A stretch of DNA of 64,000 nucleotides from Axinella damicornis. Its lineage: Eukaryota; Porifera; Demospongiae; Axinellida; Axinellidae. Where the stretch lies: NCBI GenBank assembly GCA_963931865.1, contig OZ007507.1:5763148-5827147 (forward strand), read 5' to 3'. Below are positions 29,243-41,679 of this stretch, one piece after another. The position numbers and the translations under genes are program-made. The stretch's first letter is position 1; every line of letters starts with the position of its first letter. The notes beneath the pieces were generated by a model. That model was not told the origin of the DNA and made no database searches. It worked only from the letters and a program-made list of their open reading frames with translations.

Positions 29243-29632
29243 ATGGATCTATGGACTGCTGAAGAACTATCCTTGGTGTGGTCTGTTCAGAATTCAGTTC
29301 TAAAAGTTGCATCTTCCAGTGTTTATATGCCCGGGTAAGGAACTTTCTTATAATTACCGTAGTGTCCCGCTAATATGTCCCCTCTGAAAATATGCCCTCC
29401 CCTCTTTTCCACCCAAGTTCCTGCAAAGGCACTCATTATAACGCCCCCCTTGTGAGTATCTAACCTACACGTGCGCGACTTTGCAGATCGTCTCTCAGAT
29501 CGAGTAGTCACCGTTGACGTCGACGGTACAAGTCATCTCGCTGCCACTCTTCTGCAGGAAATACCAGGAAATGTCCCGTGGTACATGACCGACAGTATTG
29601 CTGTTCTTGAGGATGGCTACAGCGAATCATAG
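29243..29632 (+). other. Unrecognised two-piece coding segment, array copy 3
   Basis: Piece 1 from ATG 29243, piece 2 29487-29632, again uninterrupted. Piece 2 keeps its frame in all three copies once the MITE in copy 1 is discounted. Confidence 0.5.
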
Positions 29633-30429
29633 TGGTCTAAGAATGACATGCCATTAGTTTGTTGGCCTCATTAGTTTGTTGGACATAGCCTCATTCCCAG
29701 ACCCCTCCAAGCCTTTCATCCCTCGCAGTACTGCAAGTGACGAAAAGCTGGGTGGGGCCTGGGACAAGGCTAGCGAGGACATGTATGTAACCATGGAGAT
29801 CAATGAGACCTTATAGGGAACAAATATACCCAATCAGGATGTGGTGAGCTTTGGGAAGTAAAACAGGCTAGTGAATAGAATGTACTATAGCCTCATTCCC
29901 AGCCCCCCTTCCGAGTGCCTGGGAACGAGGCTGCAGATGTACCTGCAGAATGCATGCGGGTAAATTGCCTGGCATCTTAACGAATAACTCGCACTGTCCT
30001 GAATGTTATGTTAAGTATGCAGATTGCCCACATGCAACTAAGATTCTAGACGGTACGTAAGAGTCACAGCAGGTTGAATATGTTCCCTTCCGTGTCCTTT
30101 TGTTCCTGGCGTGGAACGAGACTGCCGATTCCCATTGTACCCCTGATTATATGCCCTCTTCACAGGCATTGACTCATGTCATGAGGGAGGGCGGGAACTT
30201 TGTGGCCAAGATCTTCGGTGGCTATTAAGGATGTGCAGCTGCTCTTCACATCTTCTTTGAGAGGGCCACCTGCTGTAAACCTCAGAAACTCCAGATAGGT
30301 ATGGCAAACGTTTAGTGCTATATACATGCAAATCTAATCTCATTCCCAGGCCATAGGATAAATGTTTCTCCTACCGAGGTTAGTGCGAGTCTGGAATGTA
30401 TCATATACATGAGGACAGTTTTGCAGGTA

Positions 30430-30760
30430 TAGGTCGTTCGCCATATTTCATACCCGCAAAAATGTCCCCATTGACATCCAGACTTGCACTATAACCTCGC
30501 TCCCAGTCGGTAGGAGAAACATTCTTCTACAGCCTGGGAATGAGGTTAGACTTGTATGTTAGTCTATCGAGCTAGACTAAATTTCTCTCGCTCCAGAAGT
30601 TGGGGGCGGGGAATAGGGCTTCTCTCACTCTTCCCTACGCCCCACCCCCAACTTCCGGAGTGAGAGGAATTTGGTCAAGCTCGGTAGACTAACTTGCATG
30701 CATTGTATATAGCTCTACCTTAGCCATAATTTCATATAAAAGAGCTTCAGATTTTACATT
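30430..30760 (-). repeat. Inverted segment within the array
   Basis: This stretch is the reverse complement of the CATTTTTGCGGGTATGAAAT ... TAACCTCATTCCCAGGCTGT region of the other units (about 28870-29160). Copies of it at about 36060-36750 occur in both orientations. Confidence 0.7.
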
Positions 30761-32389
30761 GATAATGGTCAAGCACACCCACTTAAGACTGAAACTTGCT
30801 ATTTAGTTTCACGGAGGCTACCATGAATCTATGCATGGACTGCTGAAGAACTATCCTACCAGGAGATCAAGTAATCGTTTTGTAACTTCCAATGATAACC
30901 ACTTCACCGTGAGGATATTCTAACCATGCTTTCTTTGACGCTAAATCAACAGCTGCGTACTGAGAGGCATAACTTGCAACTTGCGATCTCTGAACTGGTG
31001 CCAATCACAACATTTGGGAATTACTACACCCTGTGAAATTGCCTGCTATACTTATTCCCAGCCTCCCACAGCCTCATTCACAGGCTCGCCCCAGGGCCTG
31101 GAAAGTTTGGGCTGTGTATAGACTGTAGCTATTGGCCTGAGAAATAGCTGACTCTTAAAATCTAATCGACCACTTCTATAGTCACTATAGCATATTACAT
31201 TGTACTGTACGTGTATGTGTATTGGCTATCTCAGCTGGATCCTTCTTCCCCAGAGGCATTAGTTGTGGGCCAGAACCACAAACCTCCGCCTGGTTATATC
31301 ACTACACTGCATGGCCATCCCTTCCTGGATCACAATTATGGTGAGTCGTAAACGGAATACTACCACACATGTACATGTAGCTGCAGGTTGGCTTCAGCCA
31401 ATACCAGACCACTCCCCTCCAGTATAGCAATCCTGGAACCCACCTACGTTGGGAAGGAACATGCTTTCAGCATGTAATACATCTGCAAAGTTTTAGGCTA
31501 TCTGCATTCGGCTCTTCATTTCATCCATATGTTGCATATTGAATTAAGGACTTGAACAGTCTGAATGGGATCAACAGAGTGATTGTCCCCTATTTGGCTT
31601 GTGGAGATCTCAGAGGGTTCGACTCTGACATGACCTACCCTTTGCAGTTATGTGGGGATGGAGACTGGCCGGGCCATGAAATACCTTGCTTAGCATGACC
31701 ACAGCCATTATTTCTGCATAATGGACGGTCAACCAAGCCTGGCTTATTGGTTTGCAGAGCTTGGAAGATGTAGTGAATGATGTAGAGTGGATGTTTGGTG
31801 GATGCAGGATGGGGGGAGTGGCATCAGCAGCATACGGCAGGACTCACATGACCCATGTACGGAGCGGTACGACACCAGTCTTCCTGGCTCCTCTCCCGGC
31901 TCCCTGTACAGTGTGCAGCAATAGCTGGGAAGGAGTCAGGAACAAGGTTGATTATGACCATGGAAACATGCGTACAAACGTAGACTAGGGCTTTATATGA
32001 TTGTGTGTATGCATAATTATACTAGGCATGTTGTGCTTAGTACAGTGATCTCATCATGTGATCATTAGGTGCAAGGCATGAAAATCCCTAGAGTACCTGT
32101 ACAGAGTACCCCTCATATTTGGTGAAAGGCAGGTGACAGGTGTGCGAGAGGGCCAATGGTCTGAGCTCGTTGTTTGTGTGTGAGACCAGCTCGCTCATCA
32201 TTTTTCGCCGCTTACGGGATCGACGGTTCGCAAGGTGAGCTATCCGGTTCACTTGTAACCGTGTCTCAGATCTCAATAAAGCCAGGGGTGCCTTGAAAAC
32301 GAAGAGTAATATTTTGAATAGCATGCATGTGACAGATTTGTAACGCGCATATTTTTGTCTCGGCACCGAAGTGCCGAGACACAGTGCTG

Positions 32390-34540
32390 AACTTACATAA
32401 ACTCGACGTAGCCCCCTCCAGACTGGGTCTGTCTTGATCCCGAGAATTTAAAGAACAGTAGCAGTAGCTTGCATCCAATGAAACTGAGACGTACATATTT
32501 AATTCCATCAACGCTGGTAAATTCGCTGTCTCCGTTGTTTGCTGCTTCAGAACATCCTGGCTTGGTACATAAGTAGCACTTACCATGAATTGTTTGAATA
32601 CCACATTTGGCCATGGCAGCCTTCAAGTACATCCTCAAAAGTGATATTACCACGTGGGTTTTGCTTGGCTTCTCTTGAATCTACTTACCATGATTGTGGC
32701 TGTGTAAATCAGGATTATGAATACTCACTCATCCTTACAGTGTGCAGTTCAGCAATGCACTTAGCCTCGTTCCCAGGCCGTTTTGGGAGAGAGAAACGTG
32801 GCCTGGCAACTTCCACGACTTCAAACTGTTACTTTCACTGCCAGAGAGTTGGAAGACCCAATCAGTAAACCGAATTGCGTCATGCGTTGAAACGTTGTAG
32901 TCACACCTATTCAACATCGCTCGATCGCGCTAGTGTAGGTACTCTGCACGACGACTTTTGTTCGTTCGTCTCCTGCTTGACTTCCGTCGCAGAACCTGTG
33001 CAAACAGTTGCTTCCACAAGCAGGAAAGGACCGTTCTCAGCCGGTGAAAATATCAGAAGTATCACATGGACTTCTGTGCTTGATGAGGTATGCAATTGCC
33101 GTGACGTTACGTCCGTATACAGTTTAAACTCGCGGAAGTTGCCAGGCCATTTCTCCCTCCCAAAACTGCCTGGGAACGAGGCTATAATGCAAATACATAC
33201 ATGACTCGAACTACACCCACTCAGCTCTAGCTAGCTAGCTAGCTAGCTAGATAGATATAATTGCAAGAATTGGCCTTGAACAAGGCGTTTTCTATGAATT
33301 AAAATGGCCCACCTGGTTCTGACTGAACATCAAGCCCAGACACGACCATACTGCTTTCACCCTTTGGATGAACATTCCCACCTCTCCCTGACCAGCCCAT
33401 TGTGCTCACACAGACCTCCAAAGATATTGACGCTAACTTAAGCTGAAAGTCAACAGGTTTTTGCAGTCACAAAGGGTTAACAGCTGCCCTGTCCTCTGCA
33501 TGATTCTGAGCTGATATCAAGTCGTGCCGAGACACATCAAAGACTCACTTGTTACACTATTAGGCATCATTATGTTTGGTCCCCATGCAGCAGGATGGCT
33601 CCCCAACACTTACTTCATATACAGTTCTCTCACATTCAGAAATCAACAGCTCGTGAATTCATTGGCCATTTTGAGGGTGGCAAGGCAGACCTAGTAGTGT
33701 GTGATGTCACTGGACTGCACGACCTGGACGAGTACATCCAGGCTCAGCTACTGCTGGCTGTGAGTGATCACAACTACATTACATGTAGGGATGGCCTGTG
33801 ATGGTTTACCTCAATGTTGCACTCCTGGTAGGGGAAAATTGTGCCGTGTAATGTAATGTAAATAATTAACCTTTGACTACCTTAGCTTAGGAATGGCCTA
33901 CGAAGATTGTGACTAAACCGTCGTGATCGCTGTCATGCAGTGACCCAAATGTACCACTTTGGTGCTGAAACTCACCTTGATGCCGGAGATACAAGTGCTT
34001 TTGTCATGCCGTCGGCTGCCATTTCTCGAGTGCTCCCTTTGACTTTCATTGCCAGTACACTAGTACAGCTTTCACGAAAGGCCCACAAAGATTCTGACCA
34101 CACAGTCATCGTTCACTGACGCCTACATGCCGAAACTCACAGTGCTGGCGAAGACTGTAATGATTTCTTGTCTTCACATTTGCCACCCATTGCTAGTGAT
34201 CGACTGAGCGTGGTTGCCACGTGGCAAGTGCGCTAATTGGTATGAACTGTAATATGCTTGCGCTGCAGTGAGTCCACAACCAGGGTTGCAACAGCTATGG
34301 GAGTGCGATTGTTCCCTCCAAACATTAACATTATTTCTCCCAAAAAGTTGAAGGAATTTAGTAATGGCCTGTCCTACTCTACCTCTCGAAAACTCAAGGA
34401 ACCAATACAAATGTATCAATCCTCAGTCACCCATCATTTAAATTAATGTAGCATTTGTTAGAGTGAGGATGGGTCATAGCATTCCTCGTTTCTATGATTT
34501 GTCAAAGGGTAGGCCATCACTAAATCCCTTGCAATAAAAA
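32390..34540 (+). repeat. Segmental duplication, copy B
   Basis: Partner of 23120-24790. It differs by a larger TAGCC-type element at 32764-33184 (copy A has only an end of it, near 23355-23410) and by scattered indels. The last part, from about 33900 onward, also has a diverged third relative at about 60160-60700. Confidence 0.85.
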
Positions 34541-34809
34541 GTCTTTTACATTCTAGCCATGCCATTGCATGTTCGTACCGTCCCTAAATTGTCGCAAGCT
34601 CCTGCTCCTCCTAGTCCTTCTGCTTCTTTTTAATTCTCCTCGATGATTCAAGCTTGCAATGATCTACAGTTAAGCGTGTGAGCCCACATGGACCTGTACT
34701 CCATCAACGTAGAATGTGAACCTCCAGATGTGTAACAGTGAAGAATGACATGCCATTAGTTTGTTGGCAAATTTCTAGTTATGTAATGACATTCAGGGTA
34801 GAGAGGACA

Positions 34810-34896
34810 TAGCCTCGTTCCCAGGCCCCTCCCAGCCTTTCATCGCTCGCAGTACTGCAAGTGACGAAAAGCTGGGTGGGGCCTGGGACAAGGCTA
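34810..34896. mobile_element. TAGCC-type MITE with perfect 9-bp duplication
   Basis: TAGCCTCGTTCCCAGGCCCC at the left and GGGACAAGGCTA at the right, flanked by GAGAGGACA at 34801-34809 and 34897-34905. Relatives in the array sit near 26126, 28121 and 29687. Confidence 0.85.
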
Positions 34897-35448
34897 GAGA
34901 GGACATGTATGTAACTATGGAGATCAATTTATGAGACCTTATAGGGAACAATCAGAACGTGGTGAGCTCTGGGTAGTAAAACATGCTAGTGAATTGAATG
35001 TTCTAGCCTCATTCCCAGCCCCCTTCTGAGCGCCTGGGAACGAGGCTGCAGATGTACCTGCAGCAGGTAAATTGCCTGGTATCTTAAGGAATACCTCTCA
35101 CTGTCCTGAATGTCATGTTAAGTATGCAGATTGCCCACGTGCAACTAAGATTCTAGACGGTACGTAAGAGTTACAGCAGGTTGAACGTTCCCTTCCGTGT
35201 CCTTTTGTTCCTGGCGTGGAACGAGACTGCCGATTTCCATTGTACCCCTGATTGTATGCCCTCTTTGCTCTCAATACTTCACAGGCACTGACTCATGTCA
35301 TGAGGGAGGGCAGGAACTTTGTGGCAAGATCTTCGGTGGCAAGGATGTGCAGCTGCTCTTCACATCTTCTTTGAGAGGGCCACCTGCTGTTAAACCTCGC
35401 CACAGCAGAAACTCCAGATAGGTGCGGAACGTTTGGTGCTATATACAT

Positions 35449-35996
35449 CAAGGGCGGCGGAACAAGGGGGGGCTGTAGCCCCCCCCCCCCCCCCCCCCCC
35501 CCCCTCCCCCCAATATTTTCACTGCCGGGGCTCAGCCCCCCCGATATTAATAAACTGAAAGCACCGTAATACTCTAGGCATTCATTTAGTCACACAGAGA
35601 GCCTTAATTACCTAGAGATATCTACAGCCACGGACGGACAGTGGCGAAGCGCAGTCTGACTGACTAGTCCTCTGCCGATCCGCAATTCAGTGATGTCTGG
35701 TTAATGCATTCGGCCACGTGACAGCCAGCCCCCCCCCCCCCCCCCCCCCCCCCGAAGCCCTTCACCAGAATGGCGCGCCCGTATAGTAGCTAGCTCGACG
35801 TCTCTCTACAGCCTCGGAATTTTCAGTGCAAAGCACCAAGGTGCCACGAGAGCCCATCCTGACAACTGAAAAATGAAGGTGAAAAAATATTTCCGCGCTC
35901 TGTGCGGACTGATCAGCGCTACGTGCCTCTATGCACTGCCTTCAACTGTGTCCCTGACTCAGCTCCCCCAATCTCACACTGCTTCCACCGCCACTG
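35449..35996. mobile_element. hAT-like non-autonomous element, 548 bp
   Basis: Present in this array copy and absent from the others, which read through GCTATATACATGCAAATC. Flanked by the perfect 8-bp repeat ATATACAT (35441-35448 and 35997-36004). The left end CAAGGGCGGCGGAAC and the right end (CAGTGGCGGTGGAAG on the complement) are imperfect inverted repeats of hAT type. The interior has two long poly-C tracts and no coding frame. Confidence 0.85.
35480..35506. repeat. Poly-C tract
   Basis: About 25 consecutive C inside the hAT-like element. A second run of about 24 C lies at 35729-35753. Confidence 0.9.
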
Positions 35997-37849
35997 ATAT
36001 ACATGCCATCTAATCTCATTCCCAGGCCATAGGATAAATGTTTCTCCAACTGACTGGGAACGAGGTTAGTGTGAGTCTGGAATGTACATGGGGACATTTT
36101 TGCAGGTATGAAATTATGGCGAAGGTAGAGCAATATACATGCAAGTTAGTCTACTGAGCTTGACCAAATTTCTCTCACTCCGGAAGTTGGGTGTGGGGCA
36201 TAGGGAAGAGTGCGAGAAGCCCTATGCCCCGCCCCCCAACTTCTGGAGTGAGAGAAATTTAGTCTATAGCTAGCTTGATAGACTAACATGCAAGTCCAAC
36301 CTCATTCCCAGGCTGTAGGAGAAATGTTTCTCCTACCGTGGGAGGCTGGGAATAAGGCAGTATAGCAGGCAACTTCACAGGGTGTAGTAATTCACAAATG
36401 TTGTGATGGCACCAGTTCAGAGATCGCAAGTTGCAAGTTATGCCTCTCAGTACGGCAGCTGTTGTTTTAGCATCAAAGAAAGCATGATTAGAATACACAT
36501 GGTGAAGTGGTTATCATTGGAAGTTACAAAACGATTACTTGATCTCCTGGCAGGATAGTTCTTCTTCTGAATCAACAGTCCATAGATCCATGGTAGCCTC
36601 CAGCTTTTGTGAAACTAAATTGCAAGTTTTCAGTCTTAAGTGGGTGTGTCTTCACCGTGACCAATGTGAAATCTGAAGCTCTTTTAGGTGCTTTCACCAT
36701 AATTACTTCATACGTGCAAAAATGTCCCCAATGACATCCAGTCTTGCACTAACCTCGCTCCTAGTCGGCCTCATTCCCAGGCTTGCCCCAGCCTGGGTCC
36801 TGGAAAGTATGGGCTAGCTGTAGCTATTGGCCTGAGAAATAGCCGACTCCTAAAATCTAATTGACCACTTCTATAGTCAAACTGCACATTGTACTGTACG
36901 TGTATGTGTATGCCTAGTGACTATCTCATCTGGATCCTTCTTCTCCAGAGGCATTGGTTGTGGGCCAGAACCACAAACCTCTGCCTGGTTATATCACTAC
37001 ACTGCATGGCCATCCCTTCCTGGATCTCATTGACAATTATGGTGAGTCGTAAACGGAAAACTACAACACATGTACATGTAGCTGTATGTTGGCTTCAACC
37101 AATACCAGGCCACTCCCCTCTCTCAGTATAGCAATCCTGGAACTCACCTAAGTTGGGCAGGAACATGCTTTCAGAATGTAATACATCCGCAAAGGCTATC
37201 TGCATTCGGCTCTTAATTTCATCCATATGTTGCATATTGAATTAAGGACTTGAACTGTCTGAATGGGATCAACAGAGTGATTGTCCCCCTTTTGGCTTGT
37301 GGAGATCTCAGAGGGTTCGGCTCCGACATGACCTAGCTACCCTTTGCAGTTATGTGGGGATGGAGACTAGGCCATGAAATACCCTGCTTAGCATAACCAC
37401 AGCAATTACTTCTGCATAATGGGCGGTCAACCAAGCCTAGCTTATGCAGAGCTTGGAAGATGTAGTGAATGATGTAGAGTGGATGTTTGGTGGATGCAGG
37501 ATGGGGGAGTGGCATCGGCAGCATACGGCAGGACTCACATGACCCATGCACGGAGCGGTACGACACCAGTCTTCCTGGCTCCTCTCCTGGCTCTCTTGTA
37601 CAGTATGCAGCAATAGCTGGGAAGGAGCCAGGAACAAGGTTGATTTTCATGCCTCGCATGTGTGTTTTTCTTTACTGCTGATGCCACTCCCTCCCTTGCA
37701 TCAACCTAATGATCACATGATGAGATCACTGTACTAAGCACAACATGCCTAGTATGATTATGCATACACACATAAAGCCCTAGTCTATATATGTTTGTAT
37801 ATATGCATGTTTCCATGGACATAATTACAATATTTCCTCCGTCCCCCTA

Positions 37850-38061
<212 letters not shown>

Positions 38062-38093
38062 TGAATTCATATGCTGTTGTCTCTTACATTCAG

Positions 38094-39602
38094 GAATCAA
38101 CTGCTCATGAAATTGTCAACGACGGTTTCGAGGGTGGCAAAGCAGACCTAGCAGTTGGTGATGAGGCACCTGACGTCACTGGACAGTACGACCTGAACAA
38201 GTACATCCAGGCTCATCTGCTACTGGCTGTGAGTGATCACTTACTAGATTGCACATCCTGGGGTGGTCCTGTTGCAAGCTACTCTTCTCTCGATGAATCC
38301 CGGCTAGTGAGCTTGCAGCAATCTTGGAAGGACATGGGATTGAGGATGTGAATATTGTACTTTGTATTTTATGACCTGCAGTTTGTGGGTATAAATTTTG
38401 CGAAAGGGCATTAGAATTTCTCATGCCGAAGATACACATATACATGCCACATACCCTAAGACTGAAAGCTTGCAGTTTGTTAGTGAGAGCCGTTTCCAAG
38501 AGGGAAACTGTAGCTATTGGCCTGAGAAATAGCTGACTCCTAAAATCTAATCGACCACTACTATAGTCTACTATGTTATGCTGAAGGGGAGTGGCCAAAC
38601 TGCATATTACACTGTACTGTACGTGTATGTGTATGCCTATTGGCTATCTCATCTGGATCCTTCTTCCCCAGAGGCATTAGTTGTTGGCCAGAACCATAAA
38701 CCTCCGCCTGTTATATCACTACACTCCATGGCCAATCTCTTCCTGGATCTCAATACCAGGCCATTCCCCTCCAGTATAGCAATCCACAAAGGCTATCTGC
38801 ATTCGGCTCTTCATCATCCTCCATGTTGCATATTGAATTAAGGACTTGAACTGTCTGAATGGGATCAACAGAGTGATTGTCCCCCTTTTGGCTTGTGGAG
38901 ATCTCAGAGGGTTCGACTCCGACATGACCTACCCTTTGCAGTTATGTGGGGATGGAGACTAGGCCATGAAATACCTTGCTTAGCGTGACCACATTACTTC
39001 TGCATAATGGGCGGTCAACCAAGCCTGGCTTATTGGTTTGCAGAGCTTGGAAGATGTAGTGAATGATGTAGAGTGGATGTTTGGTGGATGCAGGATGGGG
39101 GAGTGGCATCGGCAGCATACGGCAGGACTCACATGACCCATGTACGGAGTGGTACGACACCATGCAGTCTTCCCGGCTCCTCTCCTGGCTCTCTGTACAG
39201 TATGCAGCAATAGCTGGGAAGGAGCCAGGAACAAGGTTGATTTTCACATCAGTGTCTTTACTGCTGATGCCACTCCCTCCCTTGCATCAACCTAATGATC
39301 ACATGGTCACTGTACTGAGCACAACATGCCTAGTGTTACTCAAACCATTTGCTGCTATCAATCTTTGGGTAATTATAATAATTAAGTACAGCTGCCCTGA
39401 CGCCATAAAGCGATTGCATTCTGCATTCTTCAACCAACTTGCAAAACTCTGTATGCATGTTTCCATGGTCATATTAGGTTCCCAAAGAATAGTTCCTCCG
39501 TCCCCCTAATTCACACACACACATACATACACACACACAACACACATGCACATACACACACACAATCATACTTCACACGCACATACACATGCCCCGCACA
39601 CC

Positions 39603-39633
<31 letters not shown>

Positions 39634-39646
39634 CCCCACATGCACG

Positions 39647-39700
<54 letters not shown>

Positions 39701-39723
39701 CACACACACACGCACACACACAC

Positions 39724-39767
<44 letters not shown>

Positions 39768-40051
39768 GGCATGTTTTTCCTTACTGCTGATGCCACTCCC
39801 CTCCCTTGCATGTCCACTCCATACCAACATGTAAAGTTGATGTACTGAGTCTATGATAATGTACACCCTCTTTGCTCTCAATACTTCACAGGTGCTGAAC
39901 ATCACAACCCTTGTCCTGAGGGAAGGTGGGAACTTTGTGTGTCCAATTAAGATCTTCTGTGGCAAGAATGTGCAGCTGCTCTACTCTCAGCTGAAGATCT
40001 TTGGGAGGGTCACCTGCTGTGAACCACGCAGCAGCAGAAACTCCAGCATAG
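38094..40051 (+). pseudogene. FTSJ1/TRM7-like methyltransferase, copy 3 (rearranged, best-kept exons)
   Basis: Exon a (38094-38228) keeps the motif as VGDEAPDVTGQYDLNKYIQA. Exon b (39892-40051) is the only complete one: VLREGGNFV...[34 protein letters not shown], ending in phase 1 at GTATAG. It has a small insertion, CPI, before KIF. Exons c (from 38672, damaged) and d (about 38845-38960) lie between a and b, so the order a-c-d-b cannot give a normal protein. Long CA repeats flank exon a and precede exon b. Probably non-functional; a functional parent gene may lie outside the window. Confidence 0.75.
39511..39766. repeat. (CA)n microsatellite with CG-containing variants
   Basis: CA repeats interrupted by CACGCACA and CGCCCACA, about 250 bp, upstream of exon b of copy 3. 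Confidence 0.95.
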
Positions 40052-40529
40052 GTATAGCAAACTTCCAGTACATGTACAATGTATATTGCGTAGATGCAAG
40101 TGTAAATTTCAGGACTTTTGAATTTCACGTTGGTCATACTGAAAGCACCCTCTTCAGACTGCATGAAAGTTGTTAGCGAGATCAGTTTCCAAGAGAGACA
40201 CAAAGGCCAGAGGCTTATTGCTATTACAGTTCGAGTAGGGATCACTCTGGCTCACTCCATCCAGCTCAAAGAATGCCATGCAAGTGTTAGTACATCAAAA
40301 TTTGTATACATGATGATAAGCTCAATGTGGAACAGTTACATGCATGCATGTGACTAAAATTTCACTCAAAACGATGTTAGCTATATAGTATGTCAGTACA
40401 TACAGCAGTTGTGCGCACAGACAGATGCAGGTGGTTGAGATATCTCCGAAGCTATGTTCTTGGTTGGCAGCCATGCACATGGCGCAGAAGCATAATCCTT
40501 TCTGAGCAGGACTTGGGAAGACTACACTA

Positions 40530-40532
<3 letters not shown>

Positions 40533-40584
<52 letters not shown>

Positions 40585-40682
40585 ATGTGCGTGTGCGGGT
40601 GTGTGTGTGTGTGCATGTGTGTGTGCGTGTGTGTGTGCGTGTGTGTGTGCGTGTGCATGGGGTGGGGTGCACGGGGGGGGGG
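40533..40682. repeat. (GT)n microsatellite followed by a poly-G run
   Basis: GT repeat with GTGCGT and GTGCAT variants, ending in a run of about 11 G at 40672-40682. Confidence 0.95.
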
Positions 40683-41271
40683 GAGTTATTGATGCAGGAA
40701 GCATCAAGCACAATGTCAGCATAATAGGATGAAGTTAATTGACCATGGAGGTTCTACTGAAATTAAGGGTGGATCAAGCCACACACAGCACGTATAGTAA
40801 CTTCATGCTTCACGATGGACAGCTGTGCCTCAGGCTTGAACGACAAGGATGACAGCTACTCTTTAGAAATCAGACAGATTATAATCATCAGAGGATGAGC
40901 TTGAGTGAGACCACGGGAGGATGAGCGCTGCACAAAACTGGTTGCCAGTGCACGGGTGGGGGAGGGATACATGGGGGAGCATATAGGGGTCAGGTGGGGG
41001 GTGAGCATATAGTGGCGGGGCATATACTGTACAATTTGAATCAAATTAGGAATGGTGATGAGCAAAACGTGGACTCACTCATGTTTGCCCCAATCAAATT
41101 TTAAGCTACCGAGAGGGGGAGTCCAATCGCCTGAAAAGAGCCTTTGTGCAATGTCCATAGTTCTGAAATTTTAAGTGGGGGGTATACACAATATTCATCT
41201 GCCTATGACGGTGGTCATGCGCTGACACACACAGCAATTTTGCAGCAAATGGCTGCACACTACTCTAGCTG
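40683..41271. other. Non-coding stretch
   Basis: No exon supported; several GGGG-rich patches on the plus strand (about 40955-41015). Confidence 0.4.
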
Positions 41272-41679
41272 GTGGACAGGTTTGTCATTGCTAGCCCAAG
41301 AATGAATATCGGAAGTCATAATCATCTCTACACTTTTGAAAAGGAAGGAGCTCGGTTCAGTTGTATTGTTGCAAGGCTGGAAGAGTGGCAGGCATATTCA
41401 AGGGGAACTCATAATCAATTAGCTGCTGATCATAATTATGACATTTGTGCTATAATTGAAGACAATGCTCACATCAATACTGACAGACTTTGAGGATGCA
41501 TGTTACATCATGACCTGGAGGGATGTATCCGATTTAGTCATGAACAGGAGGGCGCAAAGTGTTTGAGGCGAGTGACTGTAAACATCAAAGGGAACTACAT
41601 GCCCTTGGTTGTTTATACAGTCACTACTGATTTGCCCATGCAATGTGAGATGAATAAAGATACATCACACATACCATAA
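41272..41679 (+). other. Unrecognised open frame with one in-frame TGA
   Basis: From about 41272 the frame reads MNIGSHNHLYTFEKEGARFS, then CIVARLEEWQAYSRGTHNQL, to TGA at 41491-41493. It continues in the same frame as MLHHDLEGCIRFSHEQEGAK, then CLRRVTVNIKGNYMPLVVYT. The look of both halves is protein-coding. It may be a decayed gene or one exon of a longer one. I do not recognise a family. Confidence 0.4.

Larger units (their letters stand above)
24869..30305 (+). repeat. Tandem array of 1.4-2.1 kb units around exon b
   Basis: The unit opening (ACCTGCAGAATGCATG, then GGGTAAATTGCCTGGTATCT) recurs at about 24873, 26970, 28380 and 29940, and once more at about 35052 in the second block. Each unit carries an FTSJ1-like exon b, and the first three complete ones also carry the two unrecognised coding pieces described below. 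Units differ by indels of 10-100 bp and by MITE presence. Confidence 0.85.
23882..31680 (+). pseudogene. FTSJ1/TRM7-like tRNA 2'-O-methyltransferase, copy 1 (broken, exon-amplified)
   Basis: TRM7/FTSJ1 enzymes methylate the 2'-OH of tRNA anticodon-loop positions 32 and 34. Exon a (23882-24001) reads [20 protein letters not shown], then [20 protein letters not shown], but lacks the GAPD residues after the catalytic Asp. Exon b (ALTHV..REGGNFVAKIF, with the catalytic Lys) is present four times, near 25085, 27197, 28612 and 30166. Each copy is frame-broken after VQLL. Exon c (31254-31340) reads EALVVGQNHKPPPGYITTLH and supplies the catalytic Glu at the exon b-c junction. Exon d (about 31551-31680) reads LNGINRVIVPYLACGDLRGF, then DSDMTYPLQL. 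Splice phases between a, b and c agree. The N-terminal SAM-binding exons were not found. Confidence 0.8.
33640..37370 (+). pseudogene. FTSJ1/TRM7-like methyltransferase, copy 2 (broken)
   Basis: Same exon order as copy 1 but with exon b only once: exon a 33640-33759 (again without GAPD), exon b about 35285-35421 (frameshift in FVAKIF and loss of the segment after VQLL), exon c 36949-37041 (93 nt, full length, ending at a GTGAGT donor), exon d about 37251-37370. A hAT-like element has inserted between b and c. The shared GAPD loss shows that copies 1 and 2 came from one already-defective copy, or lost it together by conversion. Confidence 0.8.

Noticed and set aside
24869..30305. CRISPR-like array
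   Set aside because: Units are over 1 kb, contain spliced exons and are eukaryotic segmental repeats.
39511..39965. Long frames of Thr-His or Cys-Val repeats
   Set aside because: Same artefact of a CA/GT repeat.
41491..41493. Selenocysteine codon reading of TGA
   Set aside because: No SECIS-like element was recognised and the family is unknown; a simple nonsense change is likelier.
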